64,000 nucleotides of DNA from Stenotrophomonas sp. UBA2302. Lineage in GTDB: Bacteria > Pseudomonadota > Gammaproteobacteria > Xanthomonadales > Xanthomonadaceae. The stretch is taken from assembly GCA_002345545.1 (NCBI GenBank), contig DDVW01000056.1:444-64443 (forward strand). Reading direction: 5' to 3'. Of the stretch, positions 53,281-64,000 are shown piece after piece. Positions within the stretch are counted from its first letter, which is position 1; every line of letters begins with the position of its first letter. Under the pieces are notes generated by a model. The model was given only the letters and a program-made list of their open reading frames with translations, ran no database searches and was not told where the DNA came from. Both the position numbers and the translations under genes were made by a program.

Positions 53281-53892
53281 GTGATCGATCCGGACGGCTA
53301 TCGACCGAACGTCGGCATTGTGCTGATGCGTGAGGATGGACAGGTGTTCTGGGCGCGTCGTGTGCGTCGGGACGGCTGGCAGTTCCCGCAGGGTGGAATG
53401 AATACCGACGAAACGCCGGTCGAGGCCATGTATCGCGAGTTGCAGGAAGAAACCGGTCTGTTGCCCGAGCACGTCGAAGTGCTGGGAGCGACGCCCGGCT
53501 GGTTGCGTTACCGGCTGCCCTCCCGGGCGATCCGTCACAACGAACGGCAGATCTGCGTCGGCCAGAAACAGGTCTGGTTCCTGTTGCGGCTGACCGGTGA
53601 CGAGGCGCATGTGCGGCTGGACATGACCGACAGTCCCGAGTTCGACCACTGGCGCTGGGTGGATTTCTGGTATCCGGTCGAGCATGTGGTGATGTTCAAG
53701 CGGGGCGTGTACGCGCGCGCCTTGCGGCACCTGGCGCCACTGGCGCAAGGAGTGGCCGGGGGTGGCATACAGGCGATGCCGCGTGCGGCGCAGGAGGCCT
53801 GGCTGCCGGGAAGCAATGCCGGCCATGACCGCCCGCGCAAGCGGAACGGACGCAATGGCGCGTGGCTGCGACGACGCGCGCAGGAAGATTAG
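53281..53892 (+). CDS. rppH: RNA pyrophosphohydrolase (Nudix)
   Basis: 203 residues, start GTG 53281 with GGAG upstream. It removes pyrophosphate from mRNA 5' ends to trigger decay. [20 protein letters not shown] is the typical start, the Nudix box is [23 protein letters not shown], and [18 protein letters not shown] and [26 protein letters not shown] follow. The C-terminus has about 40 basic, probably disordered residues beyond the E. coli length. Confidence 0.93.
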   Translation: MIDPDGYRPNVGIVLMREDGQVFWARRVRRDGWQFPQGGMNTDETPVEAMYRELQEETGLLPEHVEVLGATPGWLRYRLPSRAIRHNERQICVGQKQVWFLLRLTGDEAHVRLDMTDSPEFDHWRWVDFWYPVEHVVMFKRGVYARALRHLAPLAQGVAGGGIQAMPRAAQEAWLPGSNAGHDRPRKRNGRNGAWLRRRAQED

Positions 53893-53909
53893 GGAAGGTT
53901 CACTTTCTC

Positions 53910-53940
53910 AATTGACAACCATTCGCGTTTGCGGTTGAAT
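53910..53940 (+). promoter_or_regulatory. bfd promoter with Fur-like box
   Basis: TTGACA (53912-53917), 17-base spacer, TTGAAT (53935-53940). The sequence AATTGACAACCATTCGC (53910-53926) over the -35 region matches the classic Fur box core at about 13 of 16 positions if one T is skipped. This suits iron-repressed transcription of bfd. The 10-mer ATTCGCGTTT within it recurs before bfr. Confidence 0.55.
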
Positions 53941-53978
53941 CTCGATCAGCCAATCCGGCTGCTCGAGGTCAACGCAGC

Positions 53979-54188
53979 ATGTACGTCTGCATCTGTATCG
54001 GTGTGACCGATCACCAGATCCGCGAAGCCGCACTCGCCGGCTGTGAAACCGTTGCGGAACTGACCATGCGTACCGGCTGCGGCTCCAATTGCGGGTCATG
54101 CCTGGGAATGGCGGCCGACCTGCTGGAACAGGCACGAAACACGCGGTCGTTGCCGTTGCCGATGCTGGGGCTCGCGCAGGCGGCCTGA
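53979..54188 (+). CDS. bfd: Bacterioferritin-associated ferredoxin
   Basis: 69 residues. MYVCICIGVTDHQIREAALAGCETVAELTMRTGCGSNCGSCLGMAADLL contains the four cluster cysteines (CxC near the N-terminus and CGSNCGSC). It carries a [2Fe-2S] cluster, binds bacterioferritin and passes electrons to release stored iron. It is 108 bases upstream of bfr. Usually induced in iron starvation, consistent with the Fur-like box upstream. Confidence 0.93.
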   Translation: MYVCICIGVTDHQIREAALAGCETVAELTMRTGCGSNCGSCLGMAADLLEQARNTRSLPLPMLGLAQAA

Positions 54189-54218
54189 TCTTCCGGCCTC
54201 CGGCGTGGGGGCGTGGTC

Positions 54219-54238
54219 AATGATCACGATTCGCGTTT
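54219..54238 (+). promoter_or_regulatory. Fur-like element upstream of bfr
   Basis: AATGATCACGATTCGC (54219-54234) matches a Fur box at about 11 of 16 positions and runs into ATTCGCGTTT (54229-54238), the 10-mer shared with the bfd upstream element. It lies 58 bases before the bfr ATG. Confidence 0.4.
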
Positions 54239-54296
54239 CTTCGCTATTTCCAGGTAAGCGCTACAGTGTCCGCGATCAACTGCAGGAGCTAGCGCA

Positions 54297-54767
54297 ATGA
54301 AGGGCGACGCCAAAGTCATCGGATTCCTCAACAAGGTCCTCTACAACGAGTTGACCGCCATCAACCAGTACTTCCTGCACGCCAAGATGCTGAAAAACTG
54401 GGGGTTGAAGGAACTGGCCGAGCACGAATACAAAGAGTCGATCGAGGAAATGAAGCATGCGGACGCCTTGTCCGACCGCATCCTGTTCCTTGAAGGCCTG
54501 CCCAATTTCCAGGCGCTGGGGAAGCTGCGTATCGGCGAGAACCCGGTCGAGATCCTCAAGTGCGATCTGGCGCTGGAAAACGAGGCGGTGGTCGTACTGC
54601 GCGAGGCCGTGGCCTATGCCGAGAGCATTGCTGATTACGTCAGTCGCGAGCTGTTCGTGAAGATCCTCGATTCCGAAGAGGAGCACATCGACTGGCTGGA
54701 GACCCAGCTGGACCTGATCCAGCGTATCGGCGAACCGAACTACCTGCTGACCAAGCTGGACGACTGA
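54297..54767 (+). CDS. bfr: Bacterioferritin
   Basis: 156 residues, standard length. [37 protein letters not shown] has the first Glu ligands of the di-iron site; [20 protein letters not shown] contains the heme Met near residue 52 and ferroxidase ligands; [16 protein letters not shown] the last pair. Twenty-four subunits store iron as a mineral with heme. AGGAG-type ribosome site (CAGGAGC) upstream. Confidence 0.96.
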   Translation: MKGDAKVIGFLNKVLYNELTAINQYFLHAKMLKNWGLKELAEHEYKESIEEMKHADALSDRILFLEGLPNFQALGKLRIGENPVEILKCDLALENEAVVVLREAVAYAESIADYVSRELFVKILDSEEEHIDWLETQLDLIQRIGEPNYLLTKLDD

Positions 54768-54774
54768 GCGCGGC

Positions 54775-57099
<2,325 letters not shown>

Positions 57100-57101
57100 G
57101 C

Positions 57102-58937
57102 TCAAAGCACCGCGTTCTGGAAGTCGAAATCCAGCTCGGTTCCCACCGACTGCACCACGTTGCCCTGGATGAAGTCCACGCCACTCATCCACATCGCCGC
57201 AGCCGCCTGTGGGTCTTCGATCTGCTGGCCGATGATCTGCAGCCCCGCCTGGCGGGCGCTGTCGATGGCCAGGCGCAGCTCGTCGCGCAGCTTCTGGTCG
57301 CCGGCGCTGCGGGCAAAGCGGCCGGCCATGCGCACATAGCTGAGCGGCAGCTGGGTGAGCAGGGCATTGGCTTCATCACCGGGCTCGAACCGGCTCAGGC
57401 AGAACTGCACGCCGGCGGGCATCAGCTTGCGGCAGAACTGCTGCAGGGTGGCCGCATGTACCAGCGCATCGTCCAGACGCACATCCACGATCAGGCCGTT
57501 GCCGGGGATCTGGCGCTCGCGCAGGGCCTTCAGCAGCCACTCGGCAAAGCTGTCACGTGCCAGTGTGCGCAAGGATTGCGATACGAACAGCCGCATCGGC
57601 GGGGTTGCGTGCTGGTACAGGTGCAGCATACCGAGGGCGTGGTCGAGCACCTGCTGGTCGAGGTCGGCGATGCGTCCGGCGGCTTCGGCGGCGGGAATCA
57701 CCTGTCCGGCTGAGAGCAGGGTGCCGTCGCTCTTGCGCAGGCGCAGCAGCACCTGGTACTGGGCGGTGTCACCGCCGGCCACGGCGACGATGGGCTGGTA
57801 GGCCAGCTCGATCTGGCCATCAAGCAGGGCCAGGTGCTCATGCGCGGTGGCATCTTCCGTGGGCTGGTAGGCGGCCACCCCGTCGGTCAACAGGCGCGCC
57901 TGCAAGGCGGCGCGTTCCACCGCTTCCAGCGCGCTGCCGGCGTCTCTGAAACCGTGTGACAGGCTGGCATGGCCGATGGCGCAGCGCAGGTGGATCGGCT
58001 CGTCCTCGCGGGCCAGCAGCGTATGTGCCGACAGTGACCCACGCACCGAGTGCGCCAGCGCATCCAGCGCGGCTGCGTCCAGGTCACGGGCCAGCAGCAG
58101 GAAGCTGTTGTCATTCAGGCGTGCCAGCAGATGTGGCCGGGCGGCTTCGGCCAGGCGGCGGCCGGCCTGCACCATCAGCCGCTCGAAGGCGGCGTAGCCA
58201 TAGCGCTCGCGCAATCCCAGCGCGCTGGCGACCTCGATGAACATCACCCCGCCCGCGTGGTTTCCCTCCAGTGCCGCGGTCAGCTGCAGCATCAGGTTGT
58301 GGCGGGTGGGAAGTCCGGTTTCCGGATTGACCAGTGCCGGTGCATCGCCGCCGGCGCCCTGTGCCTGCTGGCGTGCACGGCGGATACGGTTGGAGACCGC
58401 CGCCACCAGGTGGCGCGGGCGGATGGGCTTGGTCAAAAAGTCATCGGCGCCGCTGTCGAGCACCTCGAACTGGCGCTCGGGGTCCATGTCGCCGGTCAGG
58501 AACACGATCGGCAGCAGCTGCTGCTGCGGATTCTGGCGGATCAGTGTGGTCAGGCGCATGCCATCCAGGCCGGGCATGTGCAGGTCCATCAGCACCAGGT
58601 CGGGCCGGTGTTCACTGATCGCCTGTTGCACGCCTTCCACGTCCATCTGCACGATCGCCTGCATGCCGGCACCGTGCAGCACGCTCTGCGCGAACAGCGC
58701 CTGCGGGCGGTCGTCCTCGACGATCAGTACTCGGTACGGGGCCTCCGGCGCAGCTCCCGGCACAGCATTTGCCGCTGCGGCCGGAGCCGGCGTCTGCGCA
58801 GGCGCGGAGGTGCTTGCGAGGGCCGCAAGGCCAGCCGGGGCGGCATTGCCCACACTCCAGCGCTGCCAGTAATTGGCCGGCGGGGTCTCGGCGCGAAGCG
58901 GCCGCGTGGACGAGGTCACGGTGTCGTTGGTTGCCAT
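57102..58937 (-). CDS. REC-GGDEF-EAL protein with degenerate catalytic motifs
   Basis: 611 residues. A Pro/Ala-rich N-terminus, a receiver ([15 protein letters not shown], phospho-Asp in [13 protein letters not shown], Lys in DDFLTKPI), a GGDEF-like domain whose active motif reads [13 protein letters not shown] instead of GGDEF, and an EAL-like domain beginning LAYQPIVAV with QVLLRL in place of EALLRL. Both enzymatic sites are therefore probably inactive. FimX-like proteins of this group bind cyclic di-GMP through a degenerate EAL domain; the same role is plausible here. The partner hybrid kinase gene follows directly. Confidence 0.87.
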   Translation of the reverse strand: MATNDTVTSSTRPLRAETPPANYWQRWSVGNAAPAGLAALASTSAPAQTPAPAAAANAVPGAAPEAPYRVLIVEDDRPQALFAQSVLHGAGMQAIVQMDVEGVQQAISEHRPDLVLMDLHMPGLDGMRLTTLIRQNPQQQLLPIVFLTGDMDPERQFEVLDSGADDFLTKPIRPRHLVAAVSNRIRRARQQAQGAGGDAPALVNPETGLPTRHNLMLQLTAALEGNHAGGVMFIEVASALGLRERYGYAAFERLMVQAGRRLAEAARPHLLARLNDNSFLLLARDLDAAALDALAHSVRGSLSAHTLLAREDEPIHLRCAIGHASLSHGFRDAGSALEAVERAALQARLLTDGVAAYQPTEDATAHEHLALLDGQIELAYQPIVAVAGGDTAQYQVLLRLRKSDGTLLSAGQVIPAAEAAGRIADLDQQVLDHALGMLHLYQHATPPMRLFVSQSLRTLARDSFAEWLLKALRERQIPGNGLIVDVRLDDALVHAATLQQFCRKLMPAGVQFCLSRFEPGDEANALLTQLPLSYVRMAGRFARSAGDQKLRDELRLAIDSARQAGLQIIGQQIEDPQAAAAMWMSGVDFIQGNVVQSVGTELDFDFQNAVL

Positions 58938-58968
58938 TGATACTCCCTCTCGACCGTGAATTATGCGG

Positions 58969-59616
58969 TCAAGGTGGCGGCAGCAGCGAATGGTCGCCGG
59001 CTGCCGGTGGCGGCACAGGGCCGGATGAGGGGGATGGAGCGGCGAACAGGCGGCGCAATCCGCGCCAGAGCATGCGCCACACCAGCCATACCAGCAGCGC
59101 GCCGATCAGGCTGGCGCCGATCACGAAAACCAGCGCCAGCAATGGATTGGCCATCGCCAATGCCAGTCCGCCAATGACCACGCCGTCCTCGGCGGTGGAG
59201 GCGACCCAGTTGCTGGCCGGCTCCGGCGAGGTGTTGAGCAGGGCGCGGGTGCCGCTTTTCAGGCCGTGGCTGGCCAATGCGACACCGGCGCCGGCGGCGA
59301 GCAGGCCGGTGCTCAGCTCGCCGTCGGGTGACAGCGTGGCGGCGGCCAGGAAGGCGCCGGCCGGAACCCGCGCCAGGGTCTGCAACAGATCCCAGATGGA
59401 GTCCACGCCGGGGATCTTGTCGGCGAAAAATTCGACGATGGCCAGCGCGCCGGACGTTCCCAGCACCCACCAGGATTCGGTGGCCTGCAGGGCCGGGGGC
59501 AGGTCCACCCAGCCCAGCAGCCCGGCCAGGCCGACACCGAACACGGTCAGGTAGACACGGATGCCGGCCAACCATGCCAGCAGGATGCCGATGACGAATA
59601 TATGGGCGTCGGTCAC
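58969..59616 (-). CDS. DUF4126 membrane protein
   Basis: 215 residues with about five membrane segments. MTDAHIFVIGILLAWLAGIRVYLTVFGVGLAGLLGWVDLPPALQ and FFADKIPGVDSIWDLLQTLARVPAGAFLAA are the DUF4126 hallmarks (the conserved ADKIPxxDxxWD motif). A final Pro/Ser-rich tail is variable. Function unknown. The ATG is 31 bases upstream of the REC-GGDEF-EAL start read across the shared region; the two genes are in the same direction. Confidence 0.85.
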   Translation of the reverse strand: MTDAHIFVIGILLAWLAGIRVYLTVFGVGLAGLLGWVDLPPALQATESWWVLGTSGALAIVEFFADKIPGVDSIWDLLQTLARVPAGAFLAAATLSPDGELSTGLLAAGAGVALASHGLKSGTRALLNTSPEPASNWVASTAEDGVVIGGLALAMANPLLALVFVIGASLIGALLVWLVWRMLWRGLRRLFAAPSPSSGPVPPPAAGDHSLLPPP

Positions 59617-59771
59617 GGTCGTCGGTTCCGGGGGAACTGTGAGCAGGATCGCAACTATCGGGCATGCCCGCGGTGATTGCCAGAACGGCGCGGGCGACGG
59701 TCGTTTACACTGCCGCGTCGTTTCAAACGGAGCACGCGCATCTTCCCGTGGGACAGGTGCCGGGTACTGCC

Positions 59772-60512
59772 ATGAACAACCGACCCACCTCGCGCTTCCA
59801 GATCACACCGCGCACGCCACAGCATCCGCGCCAGCGCCGGGTACAGCTGGCGGTGCTCGCCGTGGCCTGGGGGCTGTCATTGCTGCTGGTCGGCTGGCTG
59901 GCGGCCCGCTACGCCTCGCCCGAGGCCGGTGGCCTGCGTGAACGCCTGCGTCAGAGCAACCAGCAGCTGGAGCAGCAACGCGCGCAGGTCGAGGAGTTGC
60001 GCCAGCGCCAGGCCACGCTGGAGGCCTCCGACAGGATCAGCCGCGCGGCCAATGCCGAAGTGCAGGCCTCGCTGTCCGAGCGCGACGAGGAAATCGCGGG
60101 GCTGCGCGCGGATGTGGCCTTCTACGAACGGCTGGTAGGCGCCACCAGCCAGCGCAAGGGCCTGAATGCGCACTCGGTGGAGTTCTCACCCGAGGCCGCC
60201 GGCAGCTGGCATTACAGCGTGGTACTGACCCAGAACCTGAATCGCGGCGCGATCAGCCAGGGCCAGATGCGCTTTACCGTGGAAGGGGTGAAGGACGGCA
60301 AGCTGACCACGCTCGGCTGGGACGAGCTGCACCAGCGCAAGGGCGTGCCGGGGCAGGAGTATTCGTTCCGCTATTTCCAGCAACTGGACGGGAGCGTGAT
60401 GCTGCCCCGGGATTTCACCCCGCAACGTGTGCGAGTCTCCCTGTCCGGGCCGGGGGGCGGCGCGACGCAGACTTTTGACTGGAAACTCGCCGGTAGCGGC
60501 AGAGGGGAGTAA
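59772..60512 (+). CDS. DUF6776 family protein, membrane-anchored coiled coil
   Basis: 246 residues. One membrane helix (VQLAVLAVAWGLSLLLVGWLAARY, about 25-48), a long coiled coil (LRERLRQSNQQLEQQRAQVEELRQRQATLEA, to about residue 110), and a beta-rich C-terminal domain with SAISQGQMRFTVEGVKDGKLTTLGWDEL-type strands and a final RVRVSLSGPGG. It looks like a bitopic periplasmic protein. It precedes the bactofilin gene by two bases, and this DUF6776-bactofilin-erpA order appears in related genomes, so it may work with the bactofilin scaffold. The open frame upstream has no start with a ribosome site. Confidence 0.75.
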   Translation: MNNRPTSRFQITPRTPQHPRQRRVQLAVLAVAWGLSLLLVGWLAARYASPEAGGLRERLRQSNQQLEQQRAQVEELRQRQATLEASDRISRAANAEVQASLSERDEEIAGLRADVAFYERLVGATSQRKGLNAHSVEFSPEAAGSWHYSVVLTQNLNRGAISQGQMRFTVEGVKDGKLTTLGWDELHQRKGVPGQEYSFRYFQQLDGSVMLPRDFTPQRVRVSLSGPGGGATQTFDWKLAGSGRGE

Positions 60513-60514
60513 GC

Positions 60515-60952
60515 ATGTTCGGCAACAAATCCAACCGTGACAGCCACCTGGTGGTGGATGCCCTGATCGGGCCGCAGGTGGTGATCCGTGGTGATGTGGT
60601 GTTCAGTGGCGGGCTGTATGTGGAAGGCCGCATCGTGGGCAAGGTGGTTGCCGAGGAAGGCAGCAACGCGGTGCTGACGCTGGCCGAACAGGGCCATATC
60701 GAAGGCGAGATCCGCGCCTCGGTGGTGGTGCTCAGTGGCCGGCTGGATGGCGATGCGCACGCCAGTGAGCGCATCGAGCTGACCGCCAGCGCGCGCGTGA
60801 CCGGCGATGTTCACTACCAGGTGGTGGAGATGAGTGCCGGTGCACAGTTGAACGGCAGGCTTCTGCACACCCCGCCGGCGGTGGCCGCGCTGCCGGCACC
60901 GGAAGCCGGGAAGGCCGCGAAAACCCGCAAAGCTGAAGCCGCCGAGGCTTGA
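60515..60952 (+). CDS. Bactofilin
   Basis: 145 residues. A core of beta-helix repeats, [49 protein letters not shown] and [26 protein letters not shown], is typical of polymer-forming bactofilins that form membrane-associated filaments shaping the cell. The tails are Ala/Lys-rich. It starts two bases after the DUF6776 gene, probably co-translated. Confidence 0.92.
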   Translation: MFGNKSNRDSHLVVDALIGPQVVIRGDVVFSGGLYVEGRIVGKVVAEEGSNAVLTLAEQGHIEGEIRASVVVLSGRLDGDAHASERIELTASARVTGDVHYQVVEMSAGAQLNGRLLHTPPAVAALPAPEAGKAAKTRKAEAAEA

Positions 60953-60983
60953 ATCGTCCGCGCCCCGTCCCCATGCTGTGGGC

Positions 60984-61370
60984 ATGAGCACGCTTGTTTC
61001 CCTGCCCGGTGCGCAGCCGGCACCTGATTACCAGTCCCTGGACCGTCCGCTGAACTTCACCGTCGCAGCGGCGGCGAAGGTGCGCGAGCTGATCCAGGAC
61101 GAGGGCAACGCCGCACTCGCGCTGAGGGTCTACATCCAGGGCGGGGGCTGCTCCGGTTTCCAGTACGGCTTCGAATTCGACGAGAACCGGGCCGAGGATG
61201 ATCTGGCGGTGGTGACCGAAGATGTCACCCTGCTGGTCGACCCGCTGAGCCTGCAGTACCTGATGGGGGCGGAAGTGGATTACAGCGAAAGCCTGACCGG
61301 CGCGCAGTTCGTGATCCGCAATCCCAACGCGCGCACCACCTGCGGTTGCGGCAGCAGCTTCACTGTCTGA
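60984..61370 (+). CDS. erpA: Iron-sulfur cluster insertion protein
   Basis: 128 residues of the A-type carrier family. The three ligand cysteines are in [19 protein letters not shown] and [11 protein letters not shown]. It receives clusters and inserts them into apo-enzymes such as those of isoprenoid synthesis. Start ATG 60984 (a GTG at 60978 is in frame). The ORF is 31 bases after bactofilin and may share the transcript. Confidence 0.95.
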   Translation: MSTLVSLPGAQPAPDYQSLDRPLNFTVAAAAKVRELIQDEGNAALALRVYIQGGGCSGFQYGFEFDENRAEDDLAVVTEDVTLLVDPLSLQYLMGAEVDYSESLTGAQFVIRNPNARTTCGCGSSFTV

Positions 61371-61429
61371 TTCCCCAAGGTCGCAGGTGCTGCTTGCGAT
61401 AGTGGCGCTTTGCCGGCAGGCTCTGGCCG

Positions 61430-62338
61430 ATGTCCATCCACCCGACTGCTGATTTTTCCGGTTATGCCTTCGCCACGGCGGCGCTGGACCGTGCCGATGC
61501 GCTGCGCGATGACCCCGCTGCGCTGGCCGCACACTGGCCAAGCGCGCGCGTGCTGGTGCTGGATGCTGACGGAACCGCGTTCGCCGATGGGGCGGGACAG
61601 CCGTTCGCGTTGACCGGTGGTGAACTGGGCGGTGGTCCGGGCACGGCGATCTTCCTCGGCCTGGATGCCGGGCAGGCGGTGTTCGTCCTCGAGGCCGGCG
61701 CACTGACGGTGCGGGCGCCGCAACGGGTGGATCTGCGCCAGGCGGCGCTGAGCTGGCCGGCGGCCGATGCGGCGGTGTTCTGCTATGCGCGCGGCATGTC
61801 GTACTGGCATTCGCGCAACCGCTATTGCGGTGTTTGCGGCGGCGCGGTGGCGTTCCGCCGGGGCGGTTTCATCGGGCAGTGCGGGCAATGCGCCACCGAA
61901 CATTACCCGCGGGTCGATCCGGCGGTCATCGTCGCCGTCGAGAACCGCGGGCGACTGTTGCTGGGCCGCCAGCCCAACTGGGCACCGCGGCGCTATTCGG
62001 TGCTGGCCGGCTTCGTCGAACCCGGCGAAACCTTCGAGCAGACCGTGGCACGCGAGGTGTTTGAAGAAAGCCGGGTACGGGTGCGGCAGGCGCATTACCT
62101 GGGCACCCAGCCGTGGCCTTTCCCCGGTGCGCTGATGGTGGGCTTCCGCGCCACCGCCGAGGATGACGTGCCGGTGGTGGATGGCGAGCTGGAAGACGCG
62201 CGCTGGTTCAGCGCCGGGGACGTGGAGGCGGCGTTGCGGCGTGAACACGAGGATGATGGCGAGGGCATCCTGATGCCGCCGCGGATATCGATCGCGCGCA
62301 GCCTGATCATCGACTGGCTGCGGCGCCAGCGCGGTTGA
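61430..62338 (+). CDS. nudC: NAD(+) diphosphatase (NudC-like, also decaps NAD-RNA)
   Basis: 302 residues. A zinc-ribbon NRYCGVCGGAVAFRRGGFIGQCGQC (four Cys) separates the N-terminal domain from the Nudix domain. The Nudix box is GFVEPGETFEQTVAREVFEESRV and the NudC signature is TQPWPFPGALM (SQPWPFPxS in the family). The Nudix GU end (EESGI in E. coli) reads EESRV here; the first T and A replace Ser in the signature. It hydrolyses NADH and NAD caps on RNA. Start ATG 61430. Confidence 0.92.
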   Translation: MSIHPTADFSGYAFATAALDRADALRDDPAALAAHWPSARVLVLDADGTAFADGAGQPFALTGGELGGGPGTAIFLGLDAGQAVFVLEAGALTVRAPQRVDLRQAALSWPAADAAVFCYARGMSYWHSRNRYCGVCGGAVAFRRGGFIGQCGQCATEHYPRVDPAVIVAVENRGRLLLGRQPNWAPRRYSVLAGFVEPGETFEQTVAREVFEESRVRVRQAHYLGTQPWPFPGALMVGFRATAEDDVPVVDGELEDARWFSAGDVEAALRREHEDDGEGILMPPRISIARSLIIDWLRRQRG

Positions 62339-62396
62339 GTTCCAGCAGCTTCACCGGGGATGGGATGATGCCCGCGGGTGGGACGGGAGGACACAC

Positions 62397-63281
62397 ATGT
62401 TCACGACATTGTTGGCGGTGATCGCGGCACTGGTGCTGGGGCATCTGGCTCCTTCACTGGTGGCCGGCGCGCGTGACTGGCGCTGGTTCGAACGCTGGCT
62501 GGCCTGGGTGCAGGCAAGAAGCGGTGGCGAGGACAGCCGACATGGACTGTGGCTGGCCGTGCTGCCGTGCGTGCTGCTGGTGGCGCTGCTGCAATGGATG
62601 TTGTCCGGGCGCCTGTTCGGCCTGCCGGCGCTGTGTTTCGGCATCGCCATCCTGGTGGTGTGCTGGGGGCCGCGGGATCTGGATCGCGACGTGGAAGCGG
62701 TGATCGATGCCGATGACCCGATGGCCGCCACGGCGGCAGCAGCCCACCTGCAGCGTGCTGGCGGCAGCCTGGCGGAGGAGGTGCCCTCGCTGGTGGATGC
62801 CGTCGCCATCAACGCCCTGCGGCGCTGGTTTGCGCCGCTGTTCTGGTTCCTGCTGCTGGGGCCGCTCGGCGCGGTGCTGTACCGGCTGCTGGCGCAGGTC
62901 ACGCAGGGTGCCACGCGCGAGGTGCTGGCGGGCGCGGCGCGTGACGGCGGCGATATCGCGTTGAAACTGCTGGAATGGCCGGTCGCGCAGCTGATGACCC
63001 TGGCGATGGCGCTGGCGGGAAATTTCGATACGGTGCTCTCGGCCTGGCGCCGGGCCGGTGGCAACCGCGCGTCGCTGTCCAGTGGTTTTCTCGCCGAGGC
63101 GGCACGTGCAAGCGTGGGCGCCGAGCTGGTGGAGGAGGCCGAGCGGGTGAGTCTGGAGGGACTGCTGCCGCCGGACGAGCGTTTTCCCGAACTACGCGAT
63201 GCGATGAGCCTGATCTGGCGCATGCTGCTGCTGTGGCTGATGGTGCTGGCGCTGCTGATCATCACCGGCTGGGTGGGGTGA
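62397..63281 (+). CDS. ampE: AmpE-like membrane protein (regulatory signalling modulator)
   Basis: 294 residues, about four membrane helices. MFTTLLAVIAALVLGHLAPSLV, QRAGGSLAEEVPSLVDAVAINALRRWFAPLFWFLLLGPLGAVLYRLL and a final helix LWRMLLLWLMVLALLIITGW match AmpE/CobD-like proteins. In enterobacteria ampE sits with ampD in the beta-lactamase induction circuit; here ampD is not adjacent. Its role in beta-lactamase regulation is inferred from family only. Confidence 0.85.
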   Translation: MFTTLLAVIAALVLGHLAPSLVAGARDWRWFERWLAWVQARSGGEDSRHGLWLAVLPCVLLVALLQWMLSGRLFGLPALCFGIAILVVCWGPRDLDRDVEAVIDADDPMAATAAAAHLQRAGGSLAEEVPSLVDAVAINALRRWFAPLFWFLLLGPLGAVLYRLLAQVTQGATREVLAGAARDGGDIALKLLEWPVAQLMTLAMALAGNFDTVLSAWRRAGGNRASLSSGFLAEAARASVGAELVEEAERVSLEGLLPPDERFPELRDAMSLIWRMLLLWLMVLALLIITGWVG

Positions 63282-63387
63282 GGGCGGCACCCGCGCTTTC
63301 CGGCCGGCCAAGCCGGTTCTTCGCACTGCCGCCAGTGGCTGGCAGGTAGGCTCCCTTGCTGTCGAAGATTGCCAGCGGAGCACGCGG

Positions 63388-64000
63388 ATGTTGAAGATCT
63401 GGGGACGGCACAATTCCAGCAACGTGCGCAAGGTGCTGTGGTGCGCCGAGGAGATCGGCCTGCCATACCAGTCGATCGAGGTCGGGGGTGCGTTTGGCGG
63501 CACGCAGAGTGCCGAATATCGCGCGCTCAACCCCAATGGGCTGGTGCCGGTGATCGAGGACCACGGCCTGCCGCTGTGGGAATCCAATGCCATCGTGCGG
63601 TATCTGGCCGCGCGCTATGCGCTGGGCACGCTGTACCCGGTGGACGTGGCCGAACGCGCGCGCAGCGAGCAGTGGATGGACTGGACCAGTGCGAGCTTCG
63701 CGGTCGCGTTCCGCGACCTGTTCTGGGGCGTGGTGCGTACCGCGCCGGCCGATCGTGACGAGGCGCGTATCGCTGCCGCGCTGGTGCGCTGTGGTGACCT
63801 GCTGGCGGTGGCCGATGCGGCGCTGGCGCAGCAGCCGTGGTTGTCAGGGGAGCAATTCGCCATGGGTGATATCCCGCTCGGCGCTTTCGCGTACGCATGG
63901 TTTGAGATGCCGATCCAGCGCCCGGAGCTGCCCCATCTGGCCGACTGGTATGCGCGGCTGCAGCAGCGCCCTGCCTACCGCAAAGGGGTGATGACGCCGC
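63388..64000 (+). CDS. Glutathione S-transferase, 3' end cut by the window
   Basis: At least 204 residues, open at the window end. MLKIWGRHNSSNVRKVLWCAEEIGLPYQSIEVG is the thioredoxin-like N-domain (Ser/Asn in the position of the catalytic residue, SSNVRKVLW), NPNGLVPVIEDHGLPLWESNAIVRYLA is the glutathione-binding loop with the cis-Pro and ES motif, and the C-domain helices follow (WMDWTSASFAVAFRDLFWG). Cytosolic conjugation or reduction enzyme of unspecified class. The start ATG is at 63388 with GGAG-type site upstream. The last residues visible are RPAYRKGVMTP. Confidence 0.9.
   Translation, partial: MLKIWGRHNSSNVRKVLWCAEEIGLPYQSIEVGGAFGGTQSAEYRALNPNGLVPVIEDHGLPLWESNAIVRYLAARYALGTLYPVDVAERARSEQWMDWTSASFAVAFRDLFWGVVRTAPADRDEARIAAALVRCGDLLAVADAALAQQPWLSGEQFAMGDIPLGAFAYAWFEMPIQRPELPHLADWYARLQQRPAYRKGVMTP

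Overview
The window is high-GC gammaproteobacterial chromosome. Several features point to the Xanthomonadaceae, most likely Stenotrophomonas or a close relative: a Clp-type CRP homologue divergent from speD, a trpE-trpG-DUF1543-trpD-trpC block running into a HAD phosphatase and clp, a Xanthomonas-type tryptophan dioxygenase next to hppD/hmgA, and a bactofilin-erpA pair. The genus is an inference; no rRNA is present. There is no prophage, plasmid or CRISPR. The one mobile element is a group II intron.

Layout. 1-15 kb: assorted housekeeping and envelope genes (YehS, FAD oxidoreductase, lipocalin, a large MscS-type channel, a frameshifted opgB, a UbiB-like kinase, YedI/DUF808, an intact GGDEF cyclase, two Rossmann-fold oxidoreductases). 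15-19 kb: a minus-strand 2-oxoacid dehydrogenase operon (E1 alpha, E1 beta, an SH3-domain protein, E2) ending in a strong terminator. 19-27 kb: aromatic amino acid catabolism (kynA, a MarR regulator, hppD, hmgA) with a POT peptide transporter. 27-36 kb: small lipoproteins, a CaCA antiporter and a complete Mrp cation/proton antiporter operon (mrpA-B fusion, C, D, E, F, G) with overlapping start and stop codons. 36-40 kb: purC, rpe, a DnaJ-domain protein and an acetyltransferase.

40-48.6 kb is the most interesting part. The region upstream of trpE encodes a short leader peptide with four Trp codons in five. Its RNA can pair with the trpE ribosome-binding site, which suggests translational attenuation. 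A GGA-rich hairpin RNA with an intrinsic terminator may be made from the opposite strand of the same region. After trpC a group II intron of about 2.66 kb with an RT-maturase-HNH protein sits exactly inside the ATGA overlap between trpC and the HAD phosphatase gene. It splits the phosphatase gene after its fourth base, and its own domain VI supplies a new ATG.

48.7-54.8 kb: clp and speD divergent; a guanidine-II (mini-ykkC type) riboswitch with an overlapping terminator ahead of the SugE/Gdx exporter; coq7; rplM-rpsI; a tRNA-Met and two identical tRNA-Gln genes on the minus strand; rppH; and an iron-storage pair bfd/bfr with shared Fur-like upstream elements. 54.8-59 kb: a two-gene signalling operon made of a REC-GGDEF-EAL protein whose catalytic motifs are both degenerate and a hybrid histidine kinase without a sensory domain. 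59-64 kb: DUF4126, DUF6776, bactofilin, erpA, nudC, ampE and a glutathione S-transferase cut by the window end.

Gene starts were chosen by eye from Shine-Dalgarno spacing and family length. Functions come from recognised motifs, not from database searches.
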